64,000 bases of DNA from Leptodontidium sp. MPI-SDFR-AT-0119 (Eukaryota; Ascomycota; Leotiomycetes; Helotiales; Leptodontidiaceae), in contig JAHLEZ010000007.1 of the NCBI GenBank assembly GCA_020726505.1, positions 2,046,001 to 2,110,000 on the forward strand, written 5' to 3'. The position numbers and the translations under genes were made by a program. Below are positions 9,603 through 19,614 of this stretch, one piece after another. Under the pieces are notes generated by a model that saw nothing but the letters and a program-made list of their open reading frames with translations, did not search any database and was not told the DNA's origin. The first letter of the stretch is position 1; the number at the start of each line of letters is the position of its first letter.

Positions 9603-10558
9603 GAGCTCAGGTTGCTTATGCAAAGAACAGGTTATCAATAAATACTGTAATAAACGCCGAAAGAAGCAGCGCGTTCTCTTGTCTTTGAAGAACCTTTTTT
9701 ATTTACCCGTCGGATAAAATTTGCAGGCACAAGCCACACGAGGCAAAACCACCAGCTAATGAAATGTATTACTAACCAAAGCGGATTAATTTTCAGAACA
9801 ACGAAAGGCCGATGGCCCCACGCTCTCTCTCACTTCGAAGGCAAACTTCGGAGGAGATGACATGACGGAACCAAGAATTGTACCTTCTCAGAATAAAATA
9901 TAAGCTGTGAATAGAGAGAAGAGAAATACATAACTCTAAGGAGAGGTATAGTTCGAAGGAGCTATTACAAAGGATGAAGCAAATCAGACCCCTCCCCAAA
10001 TGAAACAGCAGGGTGTTGGAAACGACGAGGCAAAGCCACCAGCTTACGAGCCACAGCATTTATGCGCCACAGGATTGGACGATTACATAAGATATGACTA
10101 AAAAACCGGCACGCCAAAGTCCCCGCTCTCTCTCTCTCTTCGAAGAACATGGGTGCTAGCCTGTGGCTCACACGAAGCCTTCGAAATTGATTTGAATATT
10201 GGAATTTAATTAAAAGGCGTTAGAATGATGGTTGACGACTGCTAAGTGGATGAAATCGACAAAGTTTCAGGCGTGGATGCTCGCTCAGGGGCCAGATTTC
10301 CGCTCTCTGAGCGACACGTTTCGCCAATACATGCCACATTTACTGTCGAACTCATGGAACCGTGACATTGAGGAAGAGGACTCCTAGGAGCAACGTTCTC
10401 GTAGGAGACTAGTCAGTGGTTAAATGCTCAACTGATTTAGACTGTCAGTTGAGAAATTATAAGATTTGTTAATATTTAAGTACATATTTGAGTAAATTTT
10501 AGGAATATTAAGACTTTTTATAAGAAGTGAAAATAATATTATTTATTAATTTAAAGGG
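9603..10558. other. Intergenic region rich in dispersed-repeat fragments
   Basis: No gene. 9687-9720 (GAAGAACCTT then CGGATAAAATTT) matches 23330-23375. 10020-10140 resembles 23238-23330 (GCGAGGCAARCCAC; CTCTCTCTCTTCGAAGAAC). A second copy of the 7160 repeat starts at 10146. From about 10440 it turns very AT-rich, up to the solo LTR. Confidence 0.6.
10146..10280 (+). repeat. Dispersed repeat copy 2 (downstream of HET gene)
   Basis: Begins AACATGGGTGCTAGCCTG and shares most bases with 7160-7260 in the same orientation, including CACACGAAGCCTTCGAAATTGAT. Confidence 0.75.
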
Positions 10559-10650
10559 TGTTACGGCTGGCAGGAGGTTGATACGGCGAGTAGACTCTAG
10601 CTTTGTATTTGGGCCTAATGTTACGCTCAGAATCGAGAAGAAAAGACAAG
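10559..10650 (+). repeat. Left part of interrupted solo LTR (family B, copy a)
   Basis: First 92 bases of a 302-bp LTR that starts TGTTACGGCTGGC. It is cut by the Gypsy insertion at 10651 and continues after 18419. The outer target duplication AAGGG lies at 10554-10558 and 18630-18634. Its identity comes from the uninterrupted copy at 14707-15008. Confidence 0.93.
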
Positions 10651-10899
10651 TGTGACGCTTGCCCTAGAAAGACGGCAATCACGTGTAACTGACGCCTCAC
10701 ATATCAACACAAGAGACATATGACGATACCAAGCATTAACTTAGAATCTACAACTACAGAGGAAAGAAGGTCAGGAAAGAAGAAGCCTATATATAAGAGA
10801 TTGGTATGCCTAGCACCATAGTAATCTCGGTACGTCCCGATCGGGCAGTACTAAGTGGAGCCGGTGGAAATGAGGCTCTAGGCAGCGACGGTCGTCACA
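10651..10899 (-). repeat. Gypsy 3' LTR (left end on + strand)
   Basis: 249 bp. Differs from the right LTR by about eight positions, all C/T at CpA or G/A at TpG, that is, RIP-type transitions only. Confidence 0.95.
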
Positions 10900-11101
10900 C
10901 TACCCCCCCCCTCCGGAAAAAGCTCGTCCTCGAGCGTTAGTCCATCTCCTTATCGCCATCGAGGTCGTCGTAGTCGTTAACACTATCTTCCTATGCTTTG
11001 ATCTATTCAAGTAGCTTAGTAGGGGGTCCTGCTTACTCGGGGTGACTGAGGTGGAAATCCCTGACTTTATGCGGAGCGTACTTAAAGTCAGAGGCATCGT
11101 A

Positions 11102-14100
11102 CTAGTCTAAGTCAACGTCTTGATTAAGCCAAGTGACACGGTAAGACAAAGTCTTGCCCTTCTTACGGCAAGTAAGCACTTCTTCTAGTTCCCACTCGTC
11201 GTCGCTTATAATGTTGATCGGCGGGGGGGCATCTTGCACTTGGCCTAGTAAGGGGTCGTTAGGGTCTCGACGTAGCTTATTAGCCGGAAAGACGTTGTGG
11301 ACCTTCATACTTGCTAGTAATTCTAGGCGGTACGAGTGTCCTACTTTCTCAAGTACTCTAAATAGTCCATTAGTTAGTATATCTAACTTCTTGAATAGAC
11401 GGAGTGTCTTAAAGTAGCGCATGTCGAGCCAGACTAGGCTGTCTTTATTAAAGTCGACATCGCGGCGAGAGGCGTTATAGGACCTAGCCATCTTAGCTTA
11501 AGCCACAGTGAGGTTTAATCGAGCTATGTCCTAAGCTTTCTTATGGCGTTAGGCATAATTAATGGCTTATTAAGTGTTTAACTTGTCAGCGGGGGTAACT
11601 GAGTCTGGCAAGTCAATTTTCTAGTCCTAATTCGTACGTAGTGCGTATTTATAAACTACCTCAAATAGAGAGAGTCCCCCTAGGGAATCGTGTAGGAGGG
11701 ACATCTAGGCGTAGTCTATAATAAGGAAGTACTCTAACTAGTCGTCTTAGTAGTACGCAATAAAAGGTCGGAGTCGTTTCTATAGGTATTAGTTATATAC
11801 TTCGGTCTAGCCGTCTGTCTGTGGGTGGTCAGTAGCGGACAGCTATTTCTTAGTTCTGAGGATCTTGCCAAGGGCGGTCCAAAACTTAGAGACAAACTAG
11901 GGGCCTCTGTCAGAAGTGATAGTCAAGGGAGTGCTAAAGTAACGATATATATAATATATATATATAATGGCTAGCTTCCGAGTATTTGTCGTCTTCTAGT
12001 AAGGGATACTAATAACTTATTTACTAAATCTATTAATAAAGACGAGGACGTTATTAAATCTATACTTGTCTTTAGTAAAGGAGTAGTAGTCCACAGTAAT
12101 ATATTCTTATAGTCTAGACAGAACGGGGAGAGGATAAAAGAATCTAGGCTTTTTATCCCGGGGAACTTGAATTCGTCGATATATATAACAGTTACGGTAG
12201 TACTACTGAACTATAGACGTAATTTTATGCTACTAGTACTAAGAAGAGAGCATTTAGATCGTCTTCTTAGTACCGGGGTGCGCTATAGTGACTCGATTAT
12301 AGACTTCTTATATAAGGAGGGTTCGGAGGTAATCGACATTAAGGACTAAGAGGCGGCCGTCGTGGAGTAAGAGGTCACCTACTAGGCTGAGTTTACCTAG
12401 AGAACTTGATATAGCTTACTTACACAGAGCTTATAAGGAAGGAGTAATGTAATTAGCTTTTAGGATTTGTTATACGACAGAGAATATTAGTGTGAGGGCA
12501 GCGAGCTTAACGTCGGCTACTAGCGCGTCGGCGTCGTTAAGCGGCCGCAACTCTATAGACAACAAGCTAAGGTTAACTTAGTCTTAGCGTAAAAGTTATT
12601 AAAGGCGTTAAGTCTTCTTTATAGAGTTCTATTAATTTAACTCGTCTAGCTTACGGGAAAGTGCGTCTACTAGGGGGTTATAGATTCTAGGGCGGTACGT
12701 GATTATGAAATTATAGTCCGCTAAGAGCTTTACTTATCGTGCTTGCTTAATATTTAACTGCTTAAAGGTCATAAAGTATTCTAAGGCCTTGTAGTCTATT
12801 ATAACACGGACTTAGTAGGGGGCTCTTATTAACTTAGCACGCTAGTGCCTAAAGGATCTAATAATGGCTAGTATCTCTTTGTCATGTACTGTGTAATTAA
12901 GCTTAATAAGTAATATAGTCTTTAAAAAGAAAGTAACAGGGAACTAATTGTTGCCGTATTATTAGGAAAGGACTCCGGCTATAATACTATTACTAATATC
13001 CGTCTCTAGGAGGTAAAGTAAATCTTGTCGGTAGTGTCTTAAGAGAGGCGCGGACGTGAGAGTATGTTTTAGGAGGTCGAAGGCGTCTTCGTACTTTACA
13101 ATAAAGCGGAAGGGAACGTTATTTTTAGTTAACTAAATAAGAGGTTTCGCTATAATACTATAGTCGCGAATAAATCTCCAGTAAAAGTTACAAAAACCAA
13201 GGAAGGACTATACACTTTTAACAGAGCTAAGGTAAGCTTACTCACGAACGACAAAGACTTTCTTAAGATCAACTTCTAGGCCAAAAGTTAATATAATAAA
13301 TCTTAGGTACTTAATTTGTATTACTCTAAACTCACACTTCTTTAGGTCGGCTTGTAGCCTAGCGTCGTTAAGGCGTTAAAGCACTTTTCTAACGTAGAGC
13401 TAGTGTTATAAGAGGTCCTTAGAGTATATAAGAATGTCGTCTAAGTACGCTATATAGAAATCATTAAGGTAATCGAAGAGAATATCGTTTATATAACGCT
13501 AATAGGTAGCAGGGCTATTAGTCAGGCTAAATAGAAGAACTTTACACTTATATACGCCGTACTTCGTGCGGAAGGTAGTGTACTCCTTTAATATTAAGTC
13601 TATTTAGATTCAGTGAAAGGCTTAATAAATGTCTAATTTAGTGAAGATGCGAGCATTAACTATGCGAGCTAAGGTCTCATTAATCAGAGGTAGGGGGTAT
13701 CGGTCCTTCTAAGTAAGGGAATTTAGTACTTAGAAATTAATACATAACCGTAGGGAGTTATTCGGCTTCTTAACGAAGAGAATAAGGGCAACGAATAGTG
13801 CCTGAGACGGCTTAATAAATCCTTTGTCTAAGTTATCTGTAATATATTCTTTAACAGCCTTAAGTTCTTTAGTCGACATCTTGTACAATAGTGAATACTT
13901 GAGTACTTTCTTACTCTCTCCTTCTAGCTTAATTTTGTGATTATACGAGCGATAGGAGGGAAGAATATCACTTTCTGCCTTAGAGAATACGTGAGTCTAA
14001 TTAGTGTATTCTAGGGGAATTAGTAGTTTAGCGTCTAGCTCTTAAATAGAAAGTGTAAACTATATAGCTGACTGGCGACGGTGAGTGAGTTCGACAGTTA

Positions 14101-14600
14101 GGGCTAATATAGTAGCGGCTTTCTCTCGCTCTTGGCTTCTTTAATTAATTAGAGTATTAATCTCTTGAAGAGTTACTATAAATATCTCATCTCTAGACTT
14201 CCGTTTTATTAATATGTGGAACGCTACGGCGCTAATCGAGAAGATCTCAACGACCGGACGTCGGCGAGCTTTCTCACGTCGCTTTGTAATCGGTAACTCA
14301 TCTCGTAGTTAAGGAGAAGAAGTTAGGGAAGGAAGAGCTTTTGTAGTTAAGTCGTGTGCGAGAGAGAGCTGTATTTGTATCTTCCGAAGTGAATTGGCGT
14401 AGTCCTTAGTATACGTTCTACGCGTGGAAGGAGCGAATTAGGGGGCTTCAGTCTAGTCTCGGGGGTATAAATTCTCAGCGGTTCCGCTCTCTAGCTTAGT
14501 AACTTCTATTTAGGCTAGTTTAGTTAGGATATATGTGTTATTTAGTCGTGGGGACCGTTATATATATTGACTAGGCTAGTTATTTAATATACTTCCTAGC
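11102..14600 (-). pseudogene. Gypsy pol remnant (RT, RNase H, integrase, chromodomain)
   Basis: The minus strand is broken by dozens of TAG/TAA codons. The reverse-transcriptase active-site block YLDDILIYS reads at about 13450-13420. An integrase core segment with HPQTDG, followed by RIP stops, lies at about 11850-11780. The longest open piece, 11491-11102 (129 codons), is the integrase C-terminus plus a chromodomain-like end (DDEWELEEVL, then YRVTWLNQD). The stops replace Gln (CAG/CAA) or Trp (TGG), as RIP predicts. No functional polyprotein is possible. A solo LTR interrupts the element just upstream, at 14707. Confidence 0.9.
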
Positions 14601-14706
14601 TGAGGTAGGGGACCGTTGGTAGCAGAGTGCGCGCGCTCTTTAGGCTTTGTTGTATGTCGCACTTGTTAATACGAGAGCTCTGTAGTACACAGAGGATTAA
14701 CAACAG

Positions 14707-15008
14707 TGTTACGGCTGGCCAAAGGTTGTTACTGCGAGTGGACTCAAGCTTTGTATTTGGACCTAAGGCTACGCTCAGAATCGAGAAGAAAAGACAAGGA
14801 GAAAAGGAGAGCTCCCCGTAAGGGAGGGCTCGAGTATATATACATGAAGGACCCTCCTAATGGGGCCTAGCGTAGTCGAGTGCTATTCACGTCAACATGT
14901 CGCAGGCTCGCCACCTAGTCTTCCCTATCGGGCTTAGCGCCGTCGCATAGCCAGCGATGCTACGAGCCAGTGTCGGTTAGAATGCGAGGCGCATCGTAGG
15001 TCGTAACA
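14707..15008 (+). mobile_element. Solo LTR (family B, copy b) inserted in the Gypsy element
   Basis: 302 bp, TGTTACGG...GTCGTAACA, flanked by a 5-bp target duplication AACAG (14702-14706 and 15009-15013). Its length equals that of copy a once the Gypsy insertion and its duplication are removed. It has a TATA-like GAGTATATATAC and keeps many CpA sites, in contrast to the RIP-saturated Gypsy DNA around it. Confidence 0.95.
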
Positions 15009-15013
15009 AACAG

Positions 15014-18000
15014 AGGTAAGTTTGACAGTAGTGCTAATATCGGGGATTAACTAGGCGCGATACTGTACACTAGAGAGGCGCGGATCTAAGTATTTTTAAC
15101 TCTCGGAGATTAATATAAAATTTATTATTAACGTAACTTCTCTAATTAAAACAGCGGCGCGGCTACTTTTAGAGGTCGCTAGAAGTTCTATAGAGGTATA
15201 TCAGTGTCGGGATGCCGTTAAAGAAGGTAAGGAACGTAGGAGGGGTTTTATACTCAAAACAAGAAGGAAAGAAAGGGTAAACGAAGCGCTATAAGGCAGG
15301 TGGCCAAGGGGGTGAATGCTTCTTATAGGCGTAGCTTGCTTAACTCCGGGGGAGTATAAATACTTAGTAACATTCTCGTTCCTAGGCTTAACTACCTTAG
15401 AGATAGCCCTTCGGATTCTTAATGGAGTTTTGTACTTTAGTTCGGCATCTACAAATATCGAGCTAACATAGATTTCTAAACGATTATTGTCTGTTAGTCT
15501 AACTATATTGTCGACTCCGGAACTTACTAGGGGTTCTCTTAGCTAGTGACCTTGATTTTGTGATAGTATAGTCGTCACTTCTCGGGGATCGACAGCGAGT
15601 ATAGAATTAATAGTAGTAGTCGTTTCTGTAGTTATTAAAAGAGAGTTGGCGCTTATATCAGAATTTAGTTTAGCGCGCCAACTAAAATTTACTATAGAAT
15701 CAGAGTATAACCTAGGATTTAGTGAAAGAGTAGTTACTCGACTTCTTCTCGTGAACTTCCTAGTGAATTTTATTAATTATAGTTAGCTTGGGAAAGAAGC
15801 TAAGTCTAAGGTATTTATACTTAGCGCGAAAGGTAGAGGCGAGTCGACTATCAAAGTCGACTCTGCAAATTAAGTATTATAGTAGCTCCAAAATTCACGT
15901 AACTTAGCGTCTTTACGCTCGGCGTCGCGCTAGTGGCGTTAATGAATCTTGTGTACACGTAAGTCTCAGACCTTAATTAGTTTACTGTAGCTTACTATTA
16001 GGGGGTAGTCCGATGGCTAGATAAGCCGTCGTTTGATAGTATTTAAGAGTACTTCGTGATACTTTAGTTATAACTTTCTAATAATTACTTTATAGTTTCT
16101 TAAGTGAGTGATTAAGAAAGGAGTAAATGACTATAGACGCTTGTTAACTATTAAATTTAACGTAGTGTAGTAGCTAATAGTCTAGCCAGTTCGACTATCA
16201 AATCCTTTAATAAGGACAGGTAAAGGTAGTAAGTGAATTGAAGGTTTTAAGAAGAAAGAAAGAGACTTTAAAAGAGAGTAATTAATAAAATAGTAACCGT
16301 TAGCTCTAGAATTAAAAAGTGCGGGCAGCTTGTACGTAAGTCTATTCTTAGAGAGAGTGATGCGGGTAGTGAGCGCTAGTCCGCTAAGAAGCTTCGTAAG
16401 GTTAAGATGTCGTATATCTCGTATTATACTTAAGAAGGAGCCTTTTCTTAGGCTAAGTCTTTTACTCGTAGAGTAAGTTCCTTTACTAGTAAATTGTTAT
16501 TGTCGTCTATAGTTTAGCTATTAGACATAAGACTGCTATTGTCGGCGCCTATCTTTATCTCGTTAACATGGGAGGTATAACTACGGCTAAGGGGCCGTTA
16601 GGCGAAATGCCGTGGGGTATTCGTTAGTGTTTAGGCACGAGGTATATCGGCTCGTGTAGAGATTTATTAACTTAAGGGCTAATTAGTCTCTCGTCTCTAG
16701 GACAAAAAAGTAGTAGAAGCTTAGAGTGACTTTCCCGTAGTCCTTAAGGAGATATTGACTTAGGACCGGGGGTGGGAATTTATACCTGCCGCTGAGGGGC
16801 CAAAGCGACTAGCGTAAATAGTATTCTCTACGATCTGTCCTTAGTCCTCAACTTAGACTGCTTCTATATACTCTTCTAGAGTTTTAGCTCTCTAATACTT
16901 ATAGAATAGTTGCTTACGTAGGCGGGATGGGAGCTTGTCTTGTAAGTCTATTTTAAGGATTAACTTGTTAGTTACGCCGCCTTAACTAGCAAGAATTCTA
17001 AACTATTAGTAAAAGTCCTAAAAGGTTTGTCTTACGGCTTTTATTTTTACTATAGAGTAGAGGTTACGCGCTGTCTATTACTTATAGGGGTTAGTCAAGA
17101 ATTTGACTACTTAGTCAACTAAGTCAAGCGTATCTATGATGTTTCCGTCGTCGTCGAGCGTCGGGGATAAGAAGGAGGGTTCTAGGAACGTGCGAGCTGT
17201 TCCTTCTGTTTGTGTTAGTAGCTAGTCCTTCTGGTGGTCGTCGTCGACGAAGTATTAGTCGTACTAGCGTAAGGCGTTCTAGACCTAGACTTCTTATAAA
17301 CGTGGACTATAGCTAATACCGTCTGAAAGCTTATTATTTAAGTTAGGGATCTTCTCGATTCGTGAGGCTATAGACATCTAGGACATCCTAGAGAAAGAGG
17401 GGGAACGACGACTTAGGATGCGAGGAGGTCAGTAACTATTATTACTATCGTCGTCTAGTAGTCTACTAGGGTCAGGAGCACTCTATGCCTTACCTTTGCC
17501 TTTGTTTAGCTCGGGGGCAGGAGTTTTCTCAATCGAGGGATGAAGGGGTGTGTCCCCTTCTTGGAAAGTTATAAATCTTAGGGCAGGTCTACGTAGTAGA
17601 GGCTCGTCGGTCGTCTGTCGCTGTTGTTAAAGAGACAGCTTCAACCGCTGGTTCTCTATGCGACTCTCTGAGAGTTACTCTTCTAAGATGCGAAGTCGGC
17701 TTTCCTATAATGTCTCTCTTATATGTGTCCTTGTAGGCTCTGCACTACTCCCTGGCGTATTAGTGGAAGTATTGACTATAGGATTATTGGCATTAGGAGA
17801 GTCAGGTAGGGGGACGGAAGAAGAGGCAGACGACATATCGACGTCATCTACAGCGGGTCGCTTTACTAGAGGAGGGACGACTTTCGGCTTGAGTTGGCGA
17901 GTTAGAGGGAGAGGTCTAGCGAAGAGGGGGTTTCGACTTCGTCGTGTAGAGGCAGAAGTCGGGGAGGAGAATGAGGGCAATAGTGGCGAAGTGGATGTTG

Positions 18001-18165
18001 ACTTCGCTATTAGTAGGGGTTTTGATACTGCTATTCGTTAAGCTACAAAGCTTGGTATAGGCCTTTCCTGTATTTGAGCTTCTAGGTCGTAACCACTCAC
18101 AGGAGAATTAGGGGGCGAGGGATATTTACTGTCTTCCTAGACGTAGAGAAAAGAGTTGTAGATAA
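15014..18165 (-). pseudogene. Gypsy gag / 5' internal region remnant
   Basis: RIP-degraded DNA between the inner solo LTR and the 5' LTR. The only notable open piece is 17980-17705 on the minus strand (91 codons, Ser/Pro/Thr rich, starting MPSFSSPTSASTRRSR), near where the gag start would be expected. No zinc knuckle could be read with confidence. Confidence 0.6.
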
Positions 18166-18414
18166 TGTGACGCTTGCCCTAGAAAGACGGCAATCACGTG
18201 TAACTGACGCCTCATATATTAACACAAGAGACATATGACGATACTAAGCATCAACTTAGAATCTACAACTACAGAGGAAAGAAGGTCAGGAAAGAAGAAG
18301 CCTATATACAAGAGATTGGTATGCCTAGCACCATGGTAATCTCGGTACGTCCCGATCGGGCAGTACCAAGTGGAGCCGGTGGAAATGAGGCTCTGGGCAG
18401 CGACGGTCGTCACA
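18166..18414 (-). repeat. Gypsy 5' LTR (right end on + strand)
   Basis: 249 bp, the partner of 10651-10899. The primer-binding site should lie just left of 18166; I could not assign a tRNA to it. Confidence 0.95.
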
Positions 18415-18629
18415 ACAAGGAGGAAAGGAGAGCTCTCTGTAAGGGAGAGCTCGAGTATAAATACACGAAGGACCCTCCTAATAGGGCCTAGCGCAGTCGG
18501 GGGCCATTCACATCCACATGTCGCATGCTCGCCACCAAGTCTTCCCTATTGGGCTTAGCGCCGTCGCATAGCCAGCGATGCTACGAGCCCGTGTCGGTTA
18601 GAATACGAGGCGCATCGTAGGTCGTAACA
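18415..18629 (+). repeat. Right part of interrupted solo LTR (family B, copy a)
   Basis: 18415-18419 is the duplicated ACAAG; 18420-18629 is the remaining 210 bases, ending GTCGTAACA. With 10559-10650 it makes a 302-bp LTR. The outer target duplication AAGGG follows at 18630. Confidence 0.93.
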
Positions 18630-18634
18630 AAGGG

Positions 18635-18860
18635 ACTAAAAGCAAAAATACACGTTCTAACCTTTATAAATATTCCTTAAACTTCATTTGTATCGAAAAT
18701 GATATATTTTTATTTTTACATCGTAAAAACGTGATTTTAAGGTCACGTTTCTTTTTAATCAGTACTGATTAATATATTAAGTTAAGTCCCTCAGTTGAGG
18801 TATTATCGTCAGTCAGTCAGTCGACTAAAATAAGTCGACTGATACTGACTTAACTGACTT
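18635..18860. other. AT-rich host sequence of the LTR nest
   Basis: No gene. It contains repeated GTCAGT/TCGACT motifs (TCAGTCAGTCAGTCGACTAAAATAAGTCGACTGA-like, about 18810-18845). Similar CAACTGA / GTCAGTTGAG motifs occur at about 10440-10470, left of the nest, so the nest may sit inside an older element. Confidence 0.35.
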
Positions 18861-18867
18861 AATGGCC

Positions 18868-19200
18868 ACTCTGCGTGCCTGATAAATGTGATCAGATGGA
18901 GCACCTCGATGAGGCAGAGAACGAGAGGCTTGTGCAGGAGCAGAAAACGAAAGAATGCGAGGCCGAGAATAAGATACTGCACAGTTAAGATAATACGTTT
19001 GAATTGGCTATTAATCTCAATGATATCAACGAGTAGAAATACAATGGAGATGAAGATAACTTCGTATTGTGTTGTGCAATCTGAAAACGCCGTTGTCAGA
19101 CTCGAGGTCTCAATAACGCAGGGCGAAAGACTATGCCGCCATATGATGAGGTGAATTTCGAGAGGAAGACTCGTCAACAAAGAAAAGAGAGGGTTATGTT
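18868..19200 (+). pseudogene. Decayed coding remnant, possibly the C-terminal end of a DNA-transposon protein
   Basis: One plus-strand frame reads a Glu/Lys-rich helical segment (CDQMEHLDEAENERLVQEQK), then TAA, then further protein-like text (INLNDINE, PYDEVNFERKTRQQRKERV) broken by more TAG and TGA codons. A conserved-looking motif across stops is what a dead gene shows. Just downstream, 19240-19295 contains AAATTAAGCATAAGTTAAGCG, a possible transposon terminus. I cannot name the family; a pogo/Tc1-like origin is a guess. An opposing minus ORF (19180-18809) starts with an LPLEIHLIIW motif but is otherwise unconvincing. Confidence 0.3.
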
Positions 19201-19614
19201 GGGAATTGTGATTTCCAGCGGGGATGCTTGAGACCTATAAAATGACCGCTAAAGTAAGCATATGTCAAATTAAGCATAAGTTAAGCGACAAACCAGGGGT
19301 AGAATTTTGAGTTTTTAGAATGGCTATTAAAGTGGAGTAATTACACAAAGATGACTTATCCCCTGGACTAGAGGGCGCACCAATCGTCACTGACATCCCC
19401 CCCGCCCGCTCAGTCGTCCACCTGCGTATTCTATACACGCCCCGGCGCTGTATCGCTTTCCCGAGACACCGGAATCAGCATAAAGAAATCAAAGAATCCG
19501 AGGTATCAGCCTCACGAAACGTTCGAACCTCGCGCGATCGGAATTTAGCGACAAGGGAATTGGTGATAACTAGCTTGCTCTCTGTTGTATCTTATTAGCA
19601 TCAAGCAAATTCCG
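19201..19614. other. Intergenic region with possible transposon terminus
   Basis: No gene. 19240-19295 is a candidate inverted-repeat end; GGGGTAGA at about 19307 and TTATCCCC at about 19358 are weakly inverse. The rest is the 3' flank of the HET-NACHT gene. Confidence 0.35.

Larger units (their letters stand above)
10651..18414 (-). mobile_element. Gypsy (chromovirus-type) LTR retrotransposon, RIP-degraded, 7.76 kb
   Basis: Two 249-bp LTRs (TGTGACG...CGTCACA) bound the element. A 5-bp target duplication ACAAG lies at 10646-10650 and 18415-18419. The minus-strand order is gag-like, reverse transcriptase, RNase H, integrase, chromodomain, which is the Gypsy order. A G-rich tract next to the left LTR (about 10900-10913 on the minus strand) fits the polypurine tract of a minus-oriented element. 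The interior is riddled with TAG/TAA codons where Gln or Trp is expected, and CpA/TpG are strongly depleted. It inserted into one solo LTR and later received another. Confidence 0.95.

Noticed and set aside
10559..15008. Full-length element bounded by the two family-B LTRs
   Set aside because: Each LTR has its own 5-bp duplication (AAGGG and AACAG) and the intervening DNA is the Gypsy element, so they are two separate solo LTRs.
17658..18041. 127-codon plus-strand ORF
   Set aside because: Antisense to the gag-like remnant of the Gypsy element.
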